64,000 nucleotides of DNA from Telluribacter humicola. GTDB taxonomy: Bacteria > Bacteroidota > Bacteroidia > Cytophagales > Spirosomataceae. A program made the translations under genes and the position numbers. Where the stretch lies: assembly GCF_017355935.1 (NCBI RefSeq), contig NZ_JAFIQT010000006.1, positions 1 to 64,000 of the forward strand, given 5' to 3'. Positions 42,826 through 52,566 of the stretch are shown here, one piece after another (position 1 is the first letter of the stretch; the number at the start of each line of letters is the position of its first letter). Below the pieces are notes generated by a model. That model did not search any database and was not told the DNA's origin. It saw nothing but the letters and a program-made list of their open reading frames with translations.

Positions 42826-43623
42826 ATGGGCAAAGTAATTGCAATTGCAAACCAAAAAGGCGGAGTAGGCAAAACAACCACGGCCATAAACCTGGCTGCC
42901 AGCTTAGCCGCTCTCGAATTCCGGACCCTCATCGTTGACGCTGATCCTCAGGCTAATTCTACGTCCGGCCTTGGATTTAACCCCAAGGAGATCGAGTACA
43001 GCATATATGAATGTATGGTAGAAGGGATTCGTACCCGGGACATCATCATCCAGACGGACTTCCCTAACCTGGACCTGCTACCCTCTCACATAGACCTGGT
43101 AGGAGCGGAGATCGAAATGATCAACCTCAAGAACCGGGAAGACCGGATGAAGGAAGCCATGGAAGGTATTCGGGAAGACTACGATTTTATCATAGTTGAC
43201 TGCTCGCCTTCGCTGGGTCTGATCACTATCAATAGCCTTACCGCGGCCGATTCGGTGATCATACCGGTACAATGCGAATACTTTGCTCTTGAAGGGTTAG
43301 GTAAGCTGCTCAATACCATTACAATCATCCAGTCCAGACTAAATACAAACCTGGCTATTGAAGGTATCCTTCTGACCATGTATGATCTGCGCCTGCGTTT
43401 ATCCAATCAGGTAGTCAATGAGGTCACTACTCACTTCCAGTCACTGGTATTCAATACGATTATTCCTCGTAACATCCGCCTCAGCGAGTCGCCCAGCTAT
43501 GGTCTGCCCGTACTGGCGCAGGATGCTGACAGTAAGGGAGCCATTAGCTACCTGAACCTGGCCCGCGAGATACTTACAAAAAATGGCCTGCTTTCACAGG
43601 ACCAACCCGTTGGGATTAGCTAG
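42826..43623 (+). CDS. parA: Chromosome-partitioning ATPase ParA (Soj)
   Basis: The 265-residue protein has the deviant Walker A motif [10 protein letters not shown] (about 9-18), the Walker A' Asp in [13 protein letters not shown], Walker [12 protein letters not shown] and [13 protein letters not shown]. ParA dimers bind DNA without sequence preference and move ParB-parS complexes during chromosome segregation. ATG 42826 places the P-loop where it usually lies; an in-frame TTG upstream at 42802 is less likely. It heads the operon with parB, DUF5683, dapB and lepB. The short, HTH-less form indicates a chromosomal type. Confidence 0.95.
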   Translation: MGKVIAIANQKGGVGKTTTAINLAASLAALEFRTLIVDADPQANSTSGLGFNPKEIEYSIYECMVEGIRTRDIIIQTDFPNLDLLPSHIDLVGAEIEMINLKNREDRMKEAMEGIREDYDFIIVDCSPSLGLITINSLTAADSVIIPVQCEYFALEGLGKLLNTITIIQSRLNTNLAIEGILLTMYDLRLRLSNQVVNEVTTHFQSLVFNTIIPRNIRLSESPSYGLPVLAQDADSKGAISYLNLAREILTKNGLLSQDQPVGIS

Positions 43624-43658
43624 TCCCGAGTCAACCCTTAGATTTACACTTGTGCAGT

Positions 43659-44579
43659 ATGGAAAATAAAAATAAGAAAATGGTGGGGCTAGGCCGTGGC
43701 CTGGGTGCTTTGTTGCAGGATTCGGACTCAGTAAACGCTCCACGGACCCCCACACGTCCAACACCGTTTGAAACTATAAGCGCCATGAATGAGATTGATG
43801 TCAATCTCATCGAGGCAAACCCGTTCCAACCCCGTTCCAGATTTGACCAGGAGGCTCTGCAGGAGCTTGCTGACTCGATCCGGGTGCAGGGTATCATACA
43901 GCCAATTACTGTAAGGCAGATAAGTAAGGATAAGTACCAGTTGATTTCGGGAGAGCGGCGTCTGCAGGCTTCCAAGTCCATTGGTATGCTCAAGATACCG
44001 GCCTACATTCGTACAGCCAATGACCAGCAAATGCTGGAAATGGCGCTGATCGAGAACATCCAGCGCGAAAACCTCAACGCCATCGAAATCGCCCTCAGCT
44101 ACCAGCGGCTCATGCACGAATGTAGCCTGAAGCAGGAGGAATTGGGTGAGCGCGTAGGCAAAAACCGTACGACAGTCAATAACTACATCCGGTTACTGAA
44201 GCTCCCACCGGTGATTCAGGCCGCTCTGCGCGACAACCAGATCAGTATGGGACATGCCCGGGCCATCATTACGATCGATAGCCCTGATATCCAGCTAAAG
44301 ATCTTCAAGAAGATCATCGAAGAAGGATGGTCGGTACGGAAAGTGGAGGAAGAGGTACGGAAACTATCACTAGTGCCCGAATCTTCCGAAAAGGAACGTC
44401 GTCCCCAGACAATCAAGCAGGAGATACGGTCGTTACAATTTAGATTGTCATCCTTCTTTGGGTCTAAGGTTTCCATCAAGAGTGATGATAACCATAAGGG
44501 AGAAATAAAAATACCTTTTACTTCCCAGGAAGAACTTGACCGGATTTTGGACACTTTGAAATTTGAAAATAAGGCTTGA
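43659..44579 (+). CDS. parB: Chromosome-partitioning protein ParB (Spo0J)
   Basis: The 306-residue protein begins with the ParA-binding region GLGRGLGALL, followed by the CTPase/ParB N-terminal domain (NPFQPRSRFD, then GIIQPITVR and SGERRLQASK), a helix-turn-helix (LGERVGKNRTTVNNYIRLLKLP) and a C-terminal dimer domain. It loads on parS sites and spreads by CTP-dependent clamping. No parS-like palindrome was found in this window. ATG 43659 is chosen; the frame could also start at a later Met. The stop overlaps the start of the next gene (TTGA). Confidence 0.95.
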   Translation: MENKNKKMVGLGRGLGALLQDSDSVNAPRTPTRPTPFETISAMNEIDVNLIEANPFQPRSRFDQEALQELADSIRVQGIIQPITVRQISKDKYQLISGERRLQASKSIGMLKIPAYIRTANDQQMLEMALIENIQRENLNAIEIALSYQRLMHECSLKQEELGERVGKNRTTVNNYIRLLKLPPVIQAALRDNQISMGHARAIITIDSPDIQLKIFKKIIEEGWSVRKVEEEVRKLSLVPESSEKERRPQTIKQEIRSLQFRLSSFFGSKVSIKSDDNHKGEIKIPFTSQEELDRILDTLKFENKA

Positions 44580-45250
44580 GCAGGTGGCTTTGGATAGGGA
44601 TAGTAGCTCTGAGTATCGGAGGTGCACAGGCACAGCGCGTTAATACGGACAGCTTAGGGAAAGTCGTGTTGCCTATCGTCAAAGGTGATACCATCAAACC
44701 TGCTGTGGATCCCAATCTGGCCATAGATTCGCTGGTTGTGCGTACCAAAGAAAAGTTCCGGCCAGTACCCCGCAAAGCTACCATATTTGCCATTGCCTTT
44801 CCGGGAGGTGGACAGATCTATAACCGTGATTACTGGAAGCTCCCGCTGGTATACGGTGCCTTTGGAGGTGCCGTGTACGCTATCAGATGGAATACATTGC
44901 GCTACAATGATTTTCTGACTGCTTATAAGGCTTTCTATGACCTATCCACGGGTAAGCCTCGGACTGATATTACTACCTATCCTGTATATCTGAGAGGAAC
45001 CGACGAAACCCGCGAGCTAACCCTGGACCAGGTCAAACGGGGGCGTACCGCCTACCGTCGCTACCGCGACTACTCCTACGTCATATCCGTTGCGGTGTAC
45101 GCACTGGCTGCCGTCGAAGCCAACGTAGCTGCCCACCTGAAGACATTTGACATATCCGAAGATTTATCCTTACGCATAGAACCATCACTTTACCAGCCCA
45201 ATATGCCTGGCCCTACTGCCGGAGTCAGGTTGGTATTTGGGGTACGGTAG
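44576..45250 (+). CDS. DUF5683 membrane protein
   Basis: The 224-residue protein has a signal peptide (1-20, ending AQAQ), a linker, and a DUF5683 core with KATIFAIAFPGGGQIYNRDYWKLP (here only in outline, about 75-98), a hydrophobic GAFGGAVYAI stretch and YVISVAVYALAAVEANVAAHL. It is found in Bacteroidota between parB and dapB; function unknown, possibly envelope-related. The start is TTG 44576, which overlaps parB's TGA, so it is translated by coupling. No ATG exists in the N-terminal part of the frame. Confidence 0.85.
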   Translation: MSRWLWIGIVALSIGGAQAQRVNTDSLGKVVLPIVKGDTIKPAVDPNLAIDSLVVRTKEKFRPVPRKATIFAIAFPGGGQIYNRDYWKLPLVYGAFGGAVYAIRWNTLRYNDFLTAYKAFYDLSTGKPRTDITTYPVYLRGTDETRELTLDQVKRGRTAYRRYRDYSYVISVAVYALAAVEANVAAHLKTFDISEDLSLRIEPSLYQPNMPGPTAGVRLVFGVR

Positions 45251-45295
45251 AACTCATTAATATTCTGTATATACATTTACTCTTATTTACGAATT

Positions 45296-46015
45296 ATGAA
45301 TATCCTGCTGATAGGATACGGCAAAATGGGCCGAACTATTGAACAGATAGCTCTGGAAAGAGACCATCGCATCGTTGGAAAAATTGATGTCCAGAACCGT
45401 AGTGAAATGGACGCATTAGCTAAAGAGGATGTAGATGTAGCCATTGAATTCAGTTCTCCGGAGGCTGCCTTTGACAATATCACGTACTGTCTGCGTAAAG
45501 GCTGGCCAATCGTGAGTGGTACTACCGGCTGGCTCGAACACAGAACCGAAATCGAAACCCTTTGCCAGCAGCAACAGGGAGCATTCTTTTACGCTTCCAA
45601 TTACAGTATCGGCGTAAATCTTTTCTTCCGTCTGAATCGCTACCTGGCTCGCCTCATGAAAGGGCAGGCTTATGATGTGTCGATGACGGAGATCCACCAT
45701 AAACACAAGCTGGATGCTCCCAGCGGAACCGCCATTACCCTGGCCGAAGGTGTAAGCGCTGTAAATGATAGTATCAAAGGCTGGGCTTTAGTACCTGAAA
45801 CCAAAGAGGGGCATTTGCCTATCAAGTCGGAGCGGGAGGGTGAAGTACCGGGTACTCATATCATCCGCTACGATTCAGAGATTGACACCATTGAAATCAG
45901 CCATACTGCTCACGGACGTAAAGGATTTGCCTCCGGAGCGGTGGTATCAGCCGAATGGTTAGTAGGAAAGACAGGTGTTTTTGGAATGGATGATCTTCTG
46001 GAAAATCTGGAGTAG
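45296..46015 (+). CDS. dapB: 4-Hydroxy-tetrahydrodipicolinate reductase
   Basis: DapB makes tetrahydrodipicolinate with NAD(P)H in lysine and meso-diaminopimelate synthesis. The 239-residue protein has the dinucleotide loop LLIGYGKMGRTIEQ (3-16), VDVAIEFSSPEA, the GTTGW motif, and the active-site block EIHHKHKLDAPSGTA (about 138-152). The protein is short compared with proteobacterial DapB, as is usual in Bacteroidota. It lies 45 bases after the DUF5683 gene and 122 before lepB in what looks like one operon. Confidence 0.96.
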   Translation: MNILLIGYGKMGRTIEQIALERDHRIVGKIDVQNRSEMDALAKEDVDVAIEFSSPEAAFDNITYCLRKGWPIVSGTTGWLEHRTEIETLCQQQQGAFFYASNYSIGVNLFFRLNRYLARLMKGQAYDVSMTEIHHKHKLDAPSGTAITLAEGVSAVNDSIKGWALVPETKEGHLPIKSEREGEVPGTHIIRYDSEIDTIEISHTAHGRKGFASGAVVSAEWLVGKTGVFGMDDLLENLE

Positions 46016-46137
46016 TAGTATCGGAGAGGGCTGGTAAAAGAGAAACTTCATTCTTAAAAGCTTAAATTTTCTTAAATTAAGAATAAAAAGTAGTAAATAG
46101 TTGTTTCTGTTACATTGTTACTTACAAAAACTCAAAA

Positions 46138-47289
46138 ATGACCACTAAAAACAGGACTTTCGAAAGGGAAGCAGAGCGAAGAGATACATCTAACGGCAAA
46201 AAGAAATCAGCTACCCGCGAATGGTTTGATTCTATACTGTTTGCGGTAGTGGCTGCCACCCTTATCCGCTGGCTTTTCTTTGAAGCCTTCACCATTCCGA
46301 CCCCCTCAATGGAAAATAGCCTGTTGGTAGGCGATTTTCTGTTCGTAAGTAAGCTCCACTATGGTACGCGTACGCCCAAGACACCTCTGCAGGTACCTTT
46401 GACTCACCAGACTATCTGGGGAACCAATATATCATCTTATTCGGATGCTATTCAGTTGCCTCAGTACCGTCTGCCGGGCTTTTCGGAGGTGAATCGGGGT
46501 GATGTAGTAGTATTTAATTATCCTCCCGAGCTGCAGCATCCGGTGGATCTGCGTACTAACTATATTAAGCGTTGTGTAGGCTTACCGGGAGATACACTGG
46601 TGATTAGGGATGCGCAGGTATATGTAAATGGGAAAGCCATTGAAAATCCTCCCCGCATGGAAGATGAGTACTTTGTAGCTACTAGTACAGCGGTTAATGA
46701 AGATAAAGTATTCAAAGAGAATGGTATCTCTGAGTATTACAGCTATTCAGAAACGTTTGGTGATTCTATTCCTGCCAATGACGAATCAGGTTATATAGTA
46801 TATACAACCTCTGCCATTGCTGCCAAGCTCAAAGAGTATGATTTTGTGAAGGATGTACGGGTAGTAAAAGCTTCCAGCGACTATGTTGAGCCTGGCCTGT
46901 ACCCACAGTCACCATTATTCAAGTGGAATCGTGATAACTATGGTCCAATAGTAATTCCCGCCGAAGGTATGACCATCCAGTTGACTCCGGAGAATGTAGC
47001 CCTCTATAAAGATGTTATCAAGAATTATGATGGGAACGAGAATGTAGCTATCGATGGCAATAACATCAGCATTGGTGGCCAGGCTATCACCTCTTATACC
47101 TTCAAGCAGGATTACTACTTCATGATGGGTGATAACCGTCACAACTCGGCTGACTCACGCTACTGGGGCTTTGTACCTAAGGATCATATTGTAGGAAAAG
47201 CGGTGTTTGTATGGATGTCTATTGATCCTAACCCAACCAGCATAGCCAACAAAATTCGCTGGAACCGCTTATTCCGGGTAATTGAATAA
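46138..47289 (+). CDS. lepB: Signal peptidase I
   Basis: LepB cleaves signal peptides at the outer face of the inner membrane. The 383-residue protein has one membrane segment (about 32-50), the catalytic Ser57 in [10 protein letters not shown], the catalytic Lys (about 143) in [12 protein letters not shown], and the late block [17 protein letters not shown] (about 330-346). Between the Lys block and the last block an insertion of about 170 residues is present, as in other Bacteroidota enzymes. It is the last gene of the par-dapB operon and is followed by a strong terminator. Confidence 0.95.
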   Translation: MTTKNRTFEREAERRDTSNGKKKSATREWFDSILFAVVAATLIRWLFFEAFTIPTPSMENSLLVGDFLFVSKLHYGTRTPKTPLQVPLTHQTIWGTNISSYSDAIQLPQYRLPGFSEVNRGDVVVFNYPPELQHPVDLRTNYIKRCVGLPGDTLVIRDAQVYVNGKAIENPPRMEDEYFVATSTAVNEDKVFKENGISEYYSYSETFGDSIPANDESGYIVYTTSAIAAKLKEYDFVKDVRVVKASSDYVEPGLYPQSPLFKWNRDNYGPIVIPAEGMTIQLTPENVALYKDVIKNYDGNENVAIDGNNISIGGQAITSYTFKQDYYFMMGDNRHNSADSRYWGFVPKDHIVGKAVFVWMSIDPNPTSIANKIRWNRLFRVIE

Positions 47290-47312
47290 GAATTATCCTA
47301 CATGTAGAGCAT

Positions 47313-47345
47313 AAAAAAAGAGTCGCCATTTGGCGACTCTTTTTA
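47313..47345. terminator. Bidirectional terminator
   Basis: AAAAAGAGTCGCC-N4-GGCGACTCTTTTT, a perfect 13-bp stem with A and T tracts, between convergent lepB and the stress-protein gene. Confidence 0.9.
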
Positions 47346-47410
47346 CTATCAGTCCATTGATAAAGCATAGGCTTATTATTCGTATTCGCTACGCCTATCA
47401 ATAAAGCTGA

Positions 47411-48157
47411 TTAGTATCTATCTTTATCTCTGTCAGTAGTACCGAACCGGTCACTATCTGTACTGCCATACCGATCACGGTCGCTTGTACCAGTAGTACC
47501 TGTATTACCCGAATAACCGGTTGATCCGGTTGTACTGGTATTTCCGGTAGTACTCCATGAGCCGCTATCCCATCCTGTATGAATATTCTCACCACGGTAT
47601 GATCTCCAGGTGTCTGATATCTTCATACCTTCTTCACGGGAGCGAGGCTGTACACCTACTACAATACCACCTTCCTTGATGCTGTTTTCATAAACCTCTG
47701 CGCGTTCCTTAGGAATACCTGATCCTACCAGAGCACCAATGATACCTCCTGTCAGACCACCAGCACCAGCACCCGTAAGTCCAGCTACAATGGGGCCTGC
47801 TACTACCAGTCCAAGACCAGGAATGGCAACTGCAGTACCTATGGCAGCGATAGCACCAATGATAGCACCAGCTGTACCACCGATCGCAGAGCCAATGCCC
47901 GCTTTTTCCATTGCCTTATTACCAAGTTCTGAGCGGTCCTCTTTGTCGACACCCTTAAAGTGGGTATCGCGGGTATCGTTAGACATTAGAACTGAAATTT
48001 CATCGCGCGAATAGCCCATATCAATCAGTGACTGGTAAGCTCTCTCCGCATCGTCTTTGTCTCTGAATACACCGGTAATAGTACCTGTTTCATGATCAAA
48101 GTTTGAATCGTGAGAAGTTGATTTGTAATCGCGGTCTGAATCTCTGAAATTTTCCAT
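47411..48157 (-). CDS. General stress protein 17M-like protein with glycine-zipper region
   Basis: The 248-residue protein has a hydrophilic start, a domain like that of general stress protein 17M/YflT (GVFRDKDDAERAYQSLIDMGY, given in outline, about 30-60), a hydrophobic Gly/Ala-rich central part (about 86-150, alternating GxxxG) that could insert in a membrane, and a Ser/Thr/Gly/Asp-rich disordered tail (about 190-248). No enzymatic residues are seen. Such proteins are induced by desiccation, salt or heat in other bacteria (family inference). It stands alone, with 415 bases upstream before dprA in the other direction. Confidence 0.7.
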   Translation of the reverse strand: MENFRDSDRDYKSTSHDSNFDHETGTITGVFRDKDDAERAYQSLIDMGYSRDEISVLMSNDTRDTHFKGVDKEDRSELGNKAMEKAGIGSAIGGTAGAIIGAIAAIGTAVAIPGLGLVVAGPIVAGLTGAGAGGLTGGIIGALVGSGIPKERAEVYENSIKEGGIVVGVQPRSREEGMKISDTWRSYRGENIHTGWDSGSWSTTGNTSTTGSTGYSGNTGTTGTSDRDRYGSTDSDRFGTTDRDKDRY

Positions 48158-48572
48158 AACAAAAAAGGTTTGTGGGATTGTTAGTTATATATGATACGTG
48201 TATGAAATGATAAATAATCATACCAATAAGTCACCAATGGTGGATATAGCTGGGCCAATATACGTAGCCTTAATAGCCAGCCTGTAAGGTGTTTTATCAC
48301 TTTATAAACTTTGGGAAGCCTTAAATGCGAGGATTTTAGAGAAGGCGTTGGAATTATTAGTGATAAAAAAAATTTGTTAAAGTTTTCGAAGCCTGGTGTG
48401 TGGTAAGAAGGTCAGTTACATAATCTCAACTGCTGTGAAATTAAATGCACAGGTAGTATTCTGACAGGATCAAAAGTCATGTCAGGTACAGATGTTGCTA
48501 TACCAATCATAGGAATGACTTCGGAAAATTTATCTAATTTGCTTTAGCAATTGAGTAAGGAAATATTTCTGT
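48158..48572. other. Divergent intergenic region of 415 bases
   Basis: It separates the stress-protein gene from dprA. I see an inverted repeat CTGACA-N13-TGTCAG at 48461-48485 and no ORF of note. No full TAnnTTTG box was found on either strand. Confidence 0.4.
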
Positions 48573-49700
48573 ATGCACGATAAGGAAGAGGATTCTATAT
48601 ATACATTAGCACTTGTTTTTACACCCGGAGTTGGATCAGTCATGATCAGACAACTAATCAGCTATTGTGGTGGTGCAACGAATGTATTTAAGGCTGATTA
48701 CAAGAAGTTGATAAAAATACCGGGCATTGGCGATAAAGCGGCCCGAATCATTCTTCAGAAGCAGGGGGTGGAACTGGCTCAGAAAGAATGGATACGTTGT
48801 CAGAAGGAGGGCGTTCGATTATACTTTTACACAGATTCGGATTATCCCCGCCGATTGAAGCCTCTCTACGATTCACCAATGGTACTATATAGCCAGGGCA
48901 AGATGGAACTGAATGCTCACCGTACAGTAGGTATAGTAGGTACCCGGCAGGTAACTGATTACGGCAAGACCATCACCGAGTCGATAATCCGGGATCTGGT
49001 ACCTTATCATCCATTAGTGGTAAGCGGTCTGGCTTATGGAGTAGATATCACAGCGCATCGGGCTTGTCTGAAGCACCAGATTCCCACGGTAGGCGTGATG
49101 GCAAGTGGCGTGGATGTGATCTATCCGGCGGTACACAGGCGTACGGCCCAGGACATGCAGCAGAACGGCGGTATCCTAACCGAGAATCCCATCGGTACCA
49201 AGCCCGACTCTAAACGATTTCCGGCCCGTAATCGTATCATAGCCGGCCTGAGCGACGTTACTATAGTGGTAGAGTCGACCAGGAAGGGAGGAAGCCTGAT
49301 CACCGTTGAGTATGCCCAGAACTACCACCGGGAGGTATATGCGGTACCCGGCCCTCTGACAAGTCCACAATCAGAGGGCTGTCATCAGTTGATCAAAGAC
49401 AATAAGGCTGCGGTATTTACAACGGTGGACGAAATGGCCGAAGCGCTGGGGTGGAAACGTGGTAAACAGCCCGAACCCACTACTCAGACTAATACGCCTG
49501 AACCAAATCACATATTCGAAGGCTTTACTCAGGAAGAAGGGCAGGTGCTATCGCTCTTAAAACGACAGGGTGATATGCAGCTGGACGAACTAAGCTGGCA
49601 GAGTGGAATCCACCTAGGCAAACTGGCTACGCTATTATTAAATCTGGAATTTCAGGGTATGGTGCGTTCATTACCCGGCAAAAAATACGCACTTGTATAA
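48573..49700 (+). CDS. dprA: DNA-processing protein DprA
   Basis: DprA loads RecA on incoming single-stranded DNA in natural transformation. The 375-residue protein has an N-terminal helix-hairpin-helix region (IPGIGDKAARII), the Rossmann DprA core with VGTRQVTDYG, VVSGLAYGVDITAH, GVDVIYPAVHRR and FPARNRIIAGLSD, and a C-terminal winged-helix (about 310-375). It is followed seven bases later by an AlbA_2-domain gene and probably co-transcribed with it. Whether the host is competent cannot be told here; dprA is widespread. Confidence 0.95.
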   Translation: MHDKEEDSIYTLALVFTPGVGSVMIRQLISYCGGATNVFKADYKKLIKIPGIGDKAARIILQKQGVELAQKEWIRCQKEGVRLYFYTDSDYPRRLKPLYDSPMVLYSQGKMELNAHRTVGIVGTRQVTDYGKTITESIIRDLVPYHPLVVSGLAYGVDITAHRACLKHQIPTVGVMASGVDVIYPAVHRRTAQDMQQNGGILTENPIGTKPDSKRFPARNRIIAGLSDVTIVVESTRKGGSLITVEYAQNYHREVYAVPGPLTSPQSEGCHQLIKDNKAAVFTTVDEMAEALGWKRGKQPEPTTQTNTPEPNHIFEGFTQEEGQVLSLLKRQGDMQLDELSWQSGIHLGKLATLLLNLEFQGMVRSLPGKKYALV

Positions 49701-49707
49701 CTAATCT

Positions 49708-50346
49708 ATGGCGAATGCATCTAAAAGTACACTGGAGTTGATCCAGATGGGGGAAGGCCTCACAATTGAATTTAAACGCAGTATTGATAGTCCTTTCCGA
49801 ATTGCCCGTACGCTGGCCTCGTTTGCCAATACTTCGGGGGGGACATTACTTGTAGGAGTAGCAGACAACAGGGATGTAGTAGGAGTACTTTCGGAGTTGC
49901 GTGAAATGCAAAAGCTCGAAAAAGCCAGTACACAGCTGGTCGAGAAAGAACTGCTTATTCAGTACAAAGCCATCAGGCTGGGTACTAAGCTGGTATTGAG
50001 GATAGAGGTAGAGGAAAGTGAAGATAAGCCTCACTATGCTATCAATGAAAAGGGGGAACGGATCATATATATCCGGACCAAGGACAAAAGCGTACCGACC
50101 AACCGCCTCATGCTACCTGGTGAAGCAGACGCGGATACGGACAAGTTGCTCGCTTCCAAACAGGTCAAAACTATCATTCAGTACCTCAAGCAGAATGACC
50201 TGATTACGGATAAGATTCTTTCGCAGATGATTAATATCTCTGAAAAAAGAGCTTCCCGTATGCTGAACGACCTGGCCGAGAAGAGCATTCTGCTTCGCCT
50301 GAGCCACTATAAGCCCATTGCATATAGTCTTAAGCTGGCCAAATAA
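49708..50346 (+). CDS. AlbA_2 (Schlafen-like) domain protein with C-terminal HTH
   Basis: The 212-residue protein has an AlbA_2 putative DNA/RNA-binding domain (about 12-120) with GLTIEFKRS, SFANTSGGTLLVGVAD and YIRTKDKSVP, and a C-terminal winged helix (about 155-205, with LSQMINISEKRASRMLNDL). Members are thought to be nucleic-acid-binding regulators; the target is unknown. It follows dprA after seven bases, which suggests an operon and perhaps a link with DNA uptake or repair (inference). A strong terminator follows. Confidence 0.85.
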   Translation: MANASKSTLELIQMGEGLTIEFKRSIDSPFRIARTLASFANTSGGTLLVGVADNRDVVGVLSELREMQKLEKASTQLVEKELLIQYKAIRLGTKLVLRIEVEESEDKPHYAINEKGERIIYIRTKDKSVPTNRLMLPGEADADTDKLLASKQVKTIIQYLKQNDLITDKILSQMINISEKRASRMLNDLAEKSILLRLSHYKPIAYSLKLAK

Positions 50347-50347
50347 C

Positions 50348-50382
50348 AGAAAAGGGAAGCTCTAATTGCCTCCCTTTTCTGT
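50348..50382. terminator. Bidirectional terminator
   Basis: AGAAAAGGGA and TCCCTTTTCT form a stem extended by AGC/GCC, two bases after the AlbA_2 stop and 18 bases before the slyD-like stop on the other strand. Confidence 0.82.
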
Positions 50383-50399
50383 TAGTGAACGAATATGGA

Positions 50400-50831
50400 C
50401 TACTCGATATCTACGAGTTCCAGTTCAAATACCAGATCTTTGCCGGCCAATGGGTGGTTGGCGTCTAATACTACTGTATCTTCGGTAACATTTCTTACGA
50501 CAACCGGGATCACCTGACCGCTACCATCCTGGTGCATGTTCAGGGTAGTACCGATTTCCAGAGGAATTTCAGCAGGAATCTCTTTACGATCAAAATTGAT
50601 TACCAGGTCTTCATTTATATCTCCGTAGGCTTCGTTGCTTGGAATATGAATGGTCTTTTTCTCGCCCACTTCCATGCCCGTTACGCCCTCGTCAAATCCT
50701 TTAATTACTTGTCCGCTTCCGAGTTGGAATGAAAGAGGATCACGTCCGGCCGAAGAATCGAACAGTTGTCCGTCAGGTAGTGTGCCAGTGTAGTGCACTT
50801 TAACGGTATCACCGGATTGTGCTGTTTTCAT
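50400..50831 (-). CDS. FKBP-type peptidyl-prolyl isomerase, SlyD-like
   Basis: The 143-residue cytoplasmic protein has the FKBP start KVHYTGTLPDGQLFDSS, GQVIKGFDEGVTGMEVGEKK, and an inserted-flap region (about 70-115) with LVINFDRKEIP and NVTEDTVVLDANHPLAGKDL, as in SlyD. It catalyses Xaa-Pro isomerisation and may act as a chaperone. The His-rich metal-binding tail of enterobacterial SlyD is absent. ATG 50831 is used; the longer frame starts with an unlikely hydrophobic stretch. It lies 80 bases after proS on the same strand. Confidence 0.9.
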   Translation of the reverse strand: MKTAQSGDTVKVHYTGTLPDGQLFDSSAGRDPLSFQLGSGQVIKGFDEGVTGMEVGEKKTIHIPSNEAYGDINEDLVINFDRKEIPAEIPLEIGTTLNMHQDGSGQVIPVVVRNVTEDTVVLDANHPLAGKDLVFELELVDIE

Positions 50832-50911
50832 GTTGTTTTTCTTTTTTAGGATGTAAAAAACTATAAACAATAGGTAAAGCCTAAATTGTTCACTATTGTT
50901 CTAATAAATAA

Positions 50912-52387
50912 TTAGTAGGAACGTGCAAACACAACCCTACGGCTGGAAGGCTTACCGGTCAGAATACAGGTACCTTTTTCTACGGGAGCATTCAATGGGA
51001 TACAACGAATGGTAGCCTTAGTTTCTTCCTTGATCCGCTCTTCGGTTTCAGGCGTACCATCCCAGTGGGCCAGAACAAATCCTGCTTTTCCATCCAGTAC
51101 TGCTTTGAATTCCTCATAGGTATCTACCTTGGTGGTGTTGTCCTCCCGGAACGCCAGCGCCTTGTTGTAGATTGACTGCTGAATATCATCCAACAGGTTA
51201 CTGATATGAGTAGAGATGCCTTCCAATGATACCGTCTCCTTGGTTTTGGTATCCCGACGGGCTACTTCTACGGTACCGTTTTCCAGATCACGCATACCCA
51301 TAGCCAGGCGAACAGGTACTCCACGAAGCTCATATTCGGCAAATTTCCAGCCGGGCTTGTTGGCGTCACTGTCGTCAAACTTCACACTGATGCCCATCTT
51401 CTTTAGCTCCTTCCGGATCTCATCGGCTTTCTCACGCAGCTGGCCCAGTTGCTCTTCATTCTTAAATATAGGTACGATCACCACCTGTATAGGAGCCAGC
51501 TTGGGAGGCAGTACCAGACCACTGTCATCAGAGTGAGCCATGATGAGTGCTCCCATCAAGCGGGTACTTACACCCCACGAGGTACCCCATACGTGTTCAA
51601 GCTTACCGTCACGGTCCTGAAACTTTACATCAAAGGCCTTGGCGAAGTTCTGACCCAGGAAGTGAGAAGTTCCGGCCTGCAGCGCTTTGCCGTCCTGCAT
51701 GAGTGCTTCGATACAGTAGGTCTCGAGGGCTCCGGCGAAGCGTTCGTTAGGCGTTTTGACCCCACGAACCACAGGTACTGCCATCCACTCTTCGGCGAAG
51801 GTAGCGTATACTTCCAGCATCTGTTCGGTTTCGGCTATGGCTTCCTGAGCGGTAGCGTGTGCCGTATGACCTTCCTGCCACAGAAACTCGGCTGTACGCA
51901 GGAACAGACGGGTACGCATTTCCCATCGTACTACGTTGGCCCACTGGTTAATAAGTAGCGGGAGATCGCGGTACGATTGGATCCAGTTCTTATAGGTACT
52001 CCAGATAACGGTCTCCGAAGTAGGCCTTACGATTAATTCTTCTTCTAATTTTGCATCGGGGTCTACAACCACTCCCTTGCCATCTGGGTCATTCTTTAAA
52101 CGGTAGTGGGTAACGACGGCGCACTCCTTGGCAAAACCCTCCACGTGGTCGGCTTCTTTGCTAAGATAAGATTTTGGGATAAAAAGAGGAAAGTAAGCGT
52201 TGGTATGGCCGGTTTCTTTGAACATATCGTCCAAAGCCCGCTGCATTTTTTCCCAGATTGAGTATCCGTAGGGTTTGATAACCATGCATCCGCGTACGGC
52301 TGAATTCTCGGCCAGATCGGCCCTTCTTACCAGTTCATTGTACCATTCGGAGTAGTTTTCGCTACGAGAAGGTAAGGCTTTACTCAT
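50912..52387 (-). CDS. proS: Prolyl-tRNA synthetase (archaeal/eukaryal type)
   Basis: The 491-residue class II synthetase has motif 1 around [17 protein letters not shown], motif 2 around [25 protein letters not shown] (shown in outline), motif 3 with [16 protein letters not shown], an anticodon-binding domain (about 290-400, IQVVIVPIF) and a C-terminal domain ending in FARSY. The lack of the bacterial editing insertion and the Tyr end mark the archaeal/eukaryal type common in Bacteroidota. It charges tRNA-Pro. A -7 box (TATCTTTG) lies about 62 bases upstream. The slyD-like gene follows. Confidence 0.96.
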   Translation of the reverse strand: MSKALPSRSENYSEWYNELVRRADLAENSAVRGCMVIKPYGYSIWEKMQRALDDMFKETGHTNAYFPLFIPKSYLSKEADHVEGFAKECAVVTHYRLKNDPDGKGVVVDPDAKLEEELIVRPTSETVIWSTYKNWIQSYRDLPLLINQWANVVRWEMRTRLFLRTAEFLWQEGHTAHATAQEAIAETEQMLEVYATFAEEWMAVPVVRGVKTPNERFAGALETYCIEALMQDGKALQAGTSHFLGQNFAKAFDVKFQDRDGKLEHVWGTSWGVSTRLMGALIMAHSDDSGLVLPPKLAPIQVVIVPIFKNEEQLGQLREKADEIRKELKKMGISVKFDDSDANKPGWKFAEYELRGVPVRLAMGMRDLENGTVEVARRDTKTKETVSLEGISTHISNLLDDIQQSIYNKALAFREDNTTKVDTYEEFKAVLDGKAGFVLAHWDGTPETEERIKEETKATIRCIPLNAPVEKGTCILTGKPSSRRVVFARSY

Positions 52388-52445
52388 GAGTAGTAGTAGT
52401 TAGTATACAATTGGTGACGTATTGCCGGGCAAATACGCTTAAAGG

Positions 52446-52475
52446 TTGCAAAGATAGTTTTTTATGCTATATTTG
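52446..52475 (+). promoter_or_regulatory. Promoter of the Gly-rich lipoprotein gene
   Basis: TTG (52446-52448), a 19-base spacer and TATATTTG (52468-52475) match the consensus exactly. It overlaps the proS -7 box on the other strand, so the two promoters may compete. Confidence 0.8.
52449..52456 (-). promoter_or_regulatory. Promoter -7 box of proS
   Basis: TATCTTTG fits TAnnTTTG on the minus strand. The nearest upstream TTG is 26 bases away, so the -33 match is weak. Confidence 0.55.
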
Positions 52476-52566
52476 TACTTAACAAAGTTTCTCTATCGTT
52501 GAGTAAATAACAGGAACATATTTAGGATTTTTTGAGTTAATTAATAGAATATAACCCGATTGTGCC

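Noticed and set aside
42662-44579. parS site near parAB
   Set aside because: No palindrome like the parS consensus (core CACGTG flanked by GTTTC/GAAAC) was found; the CACGTG hexamers seen elsewhere lack the flanks.
46138-47289. Insertion in signal peptidase I as unusual
   Set aside because: Long insertions between the Lys and last conserved blocks are common in Bacteroidota LepB.
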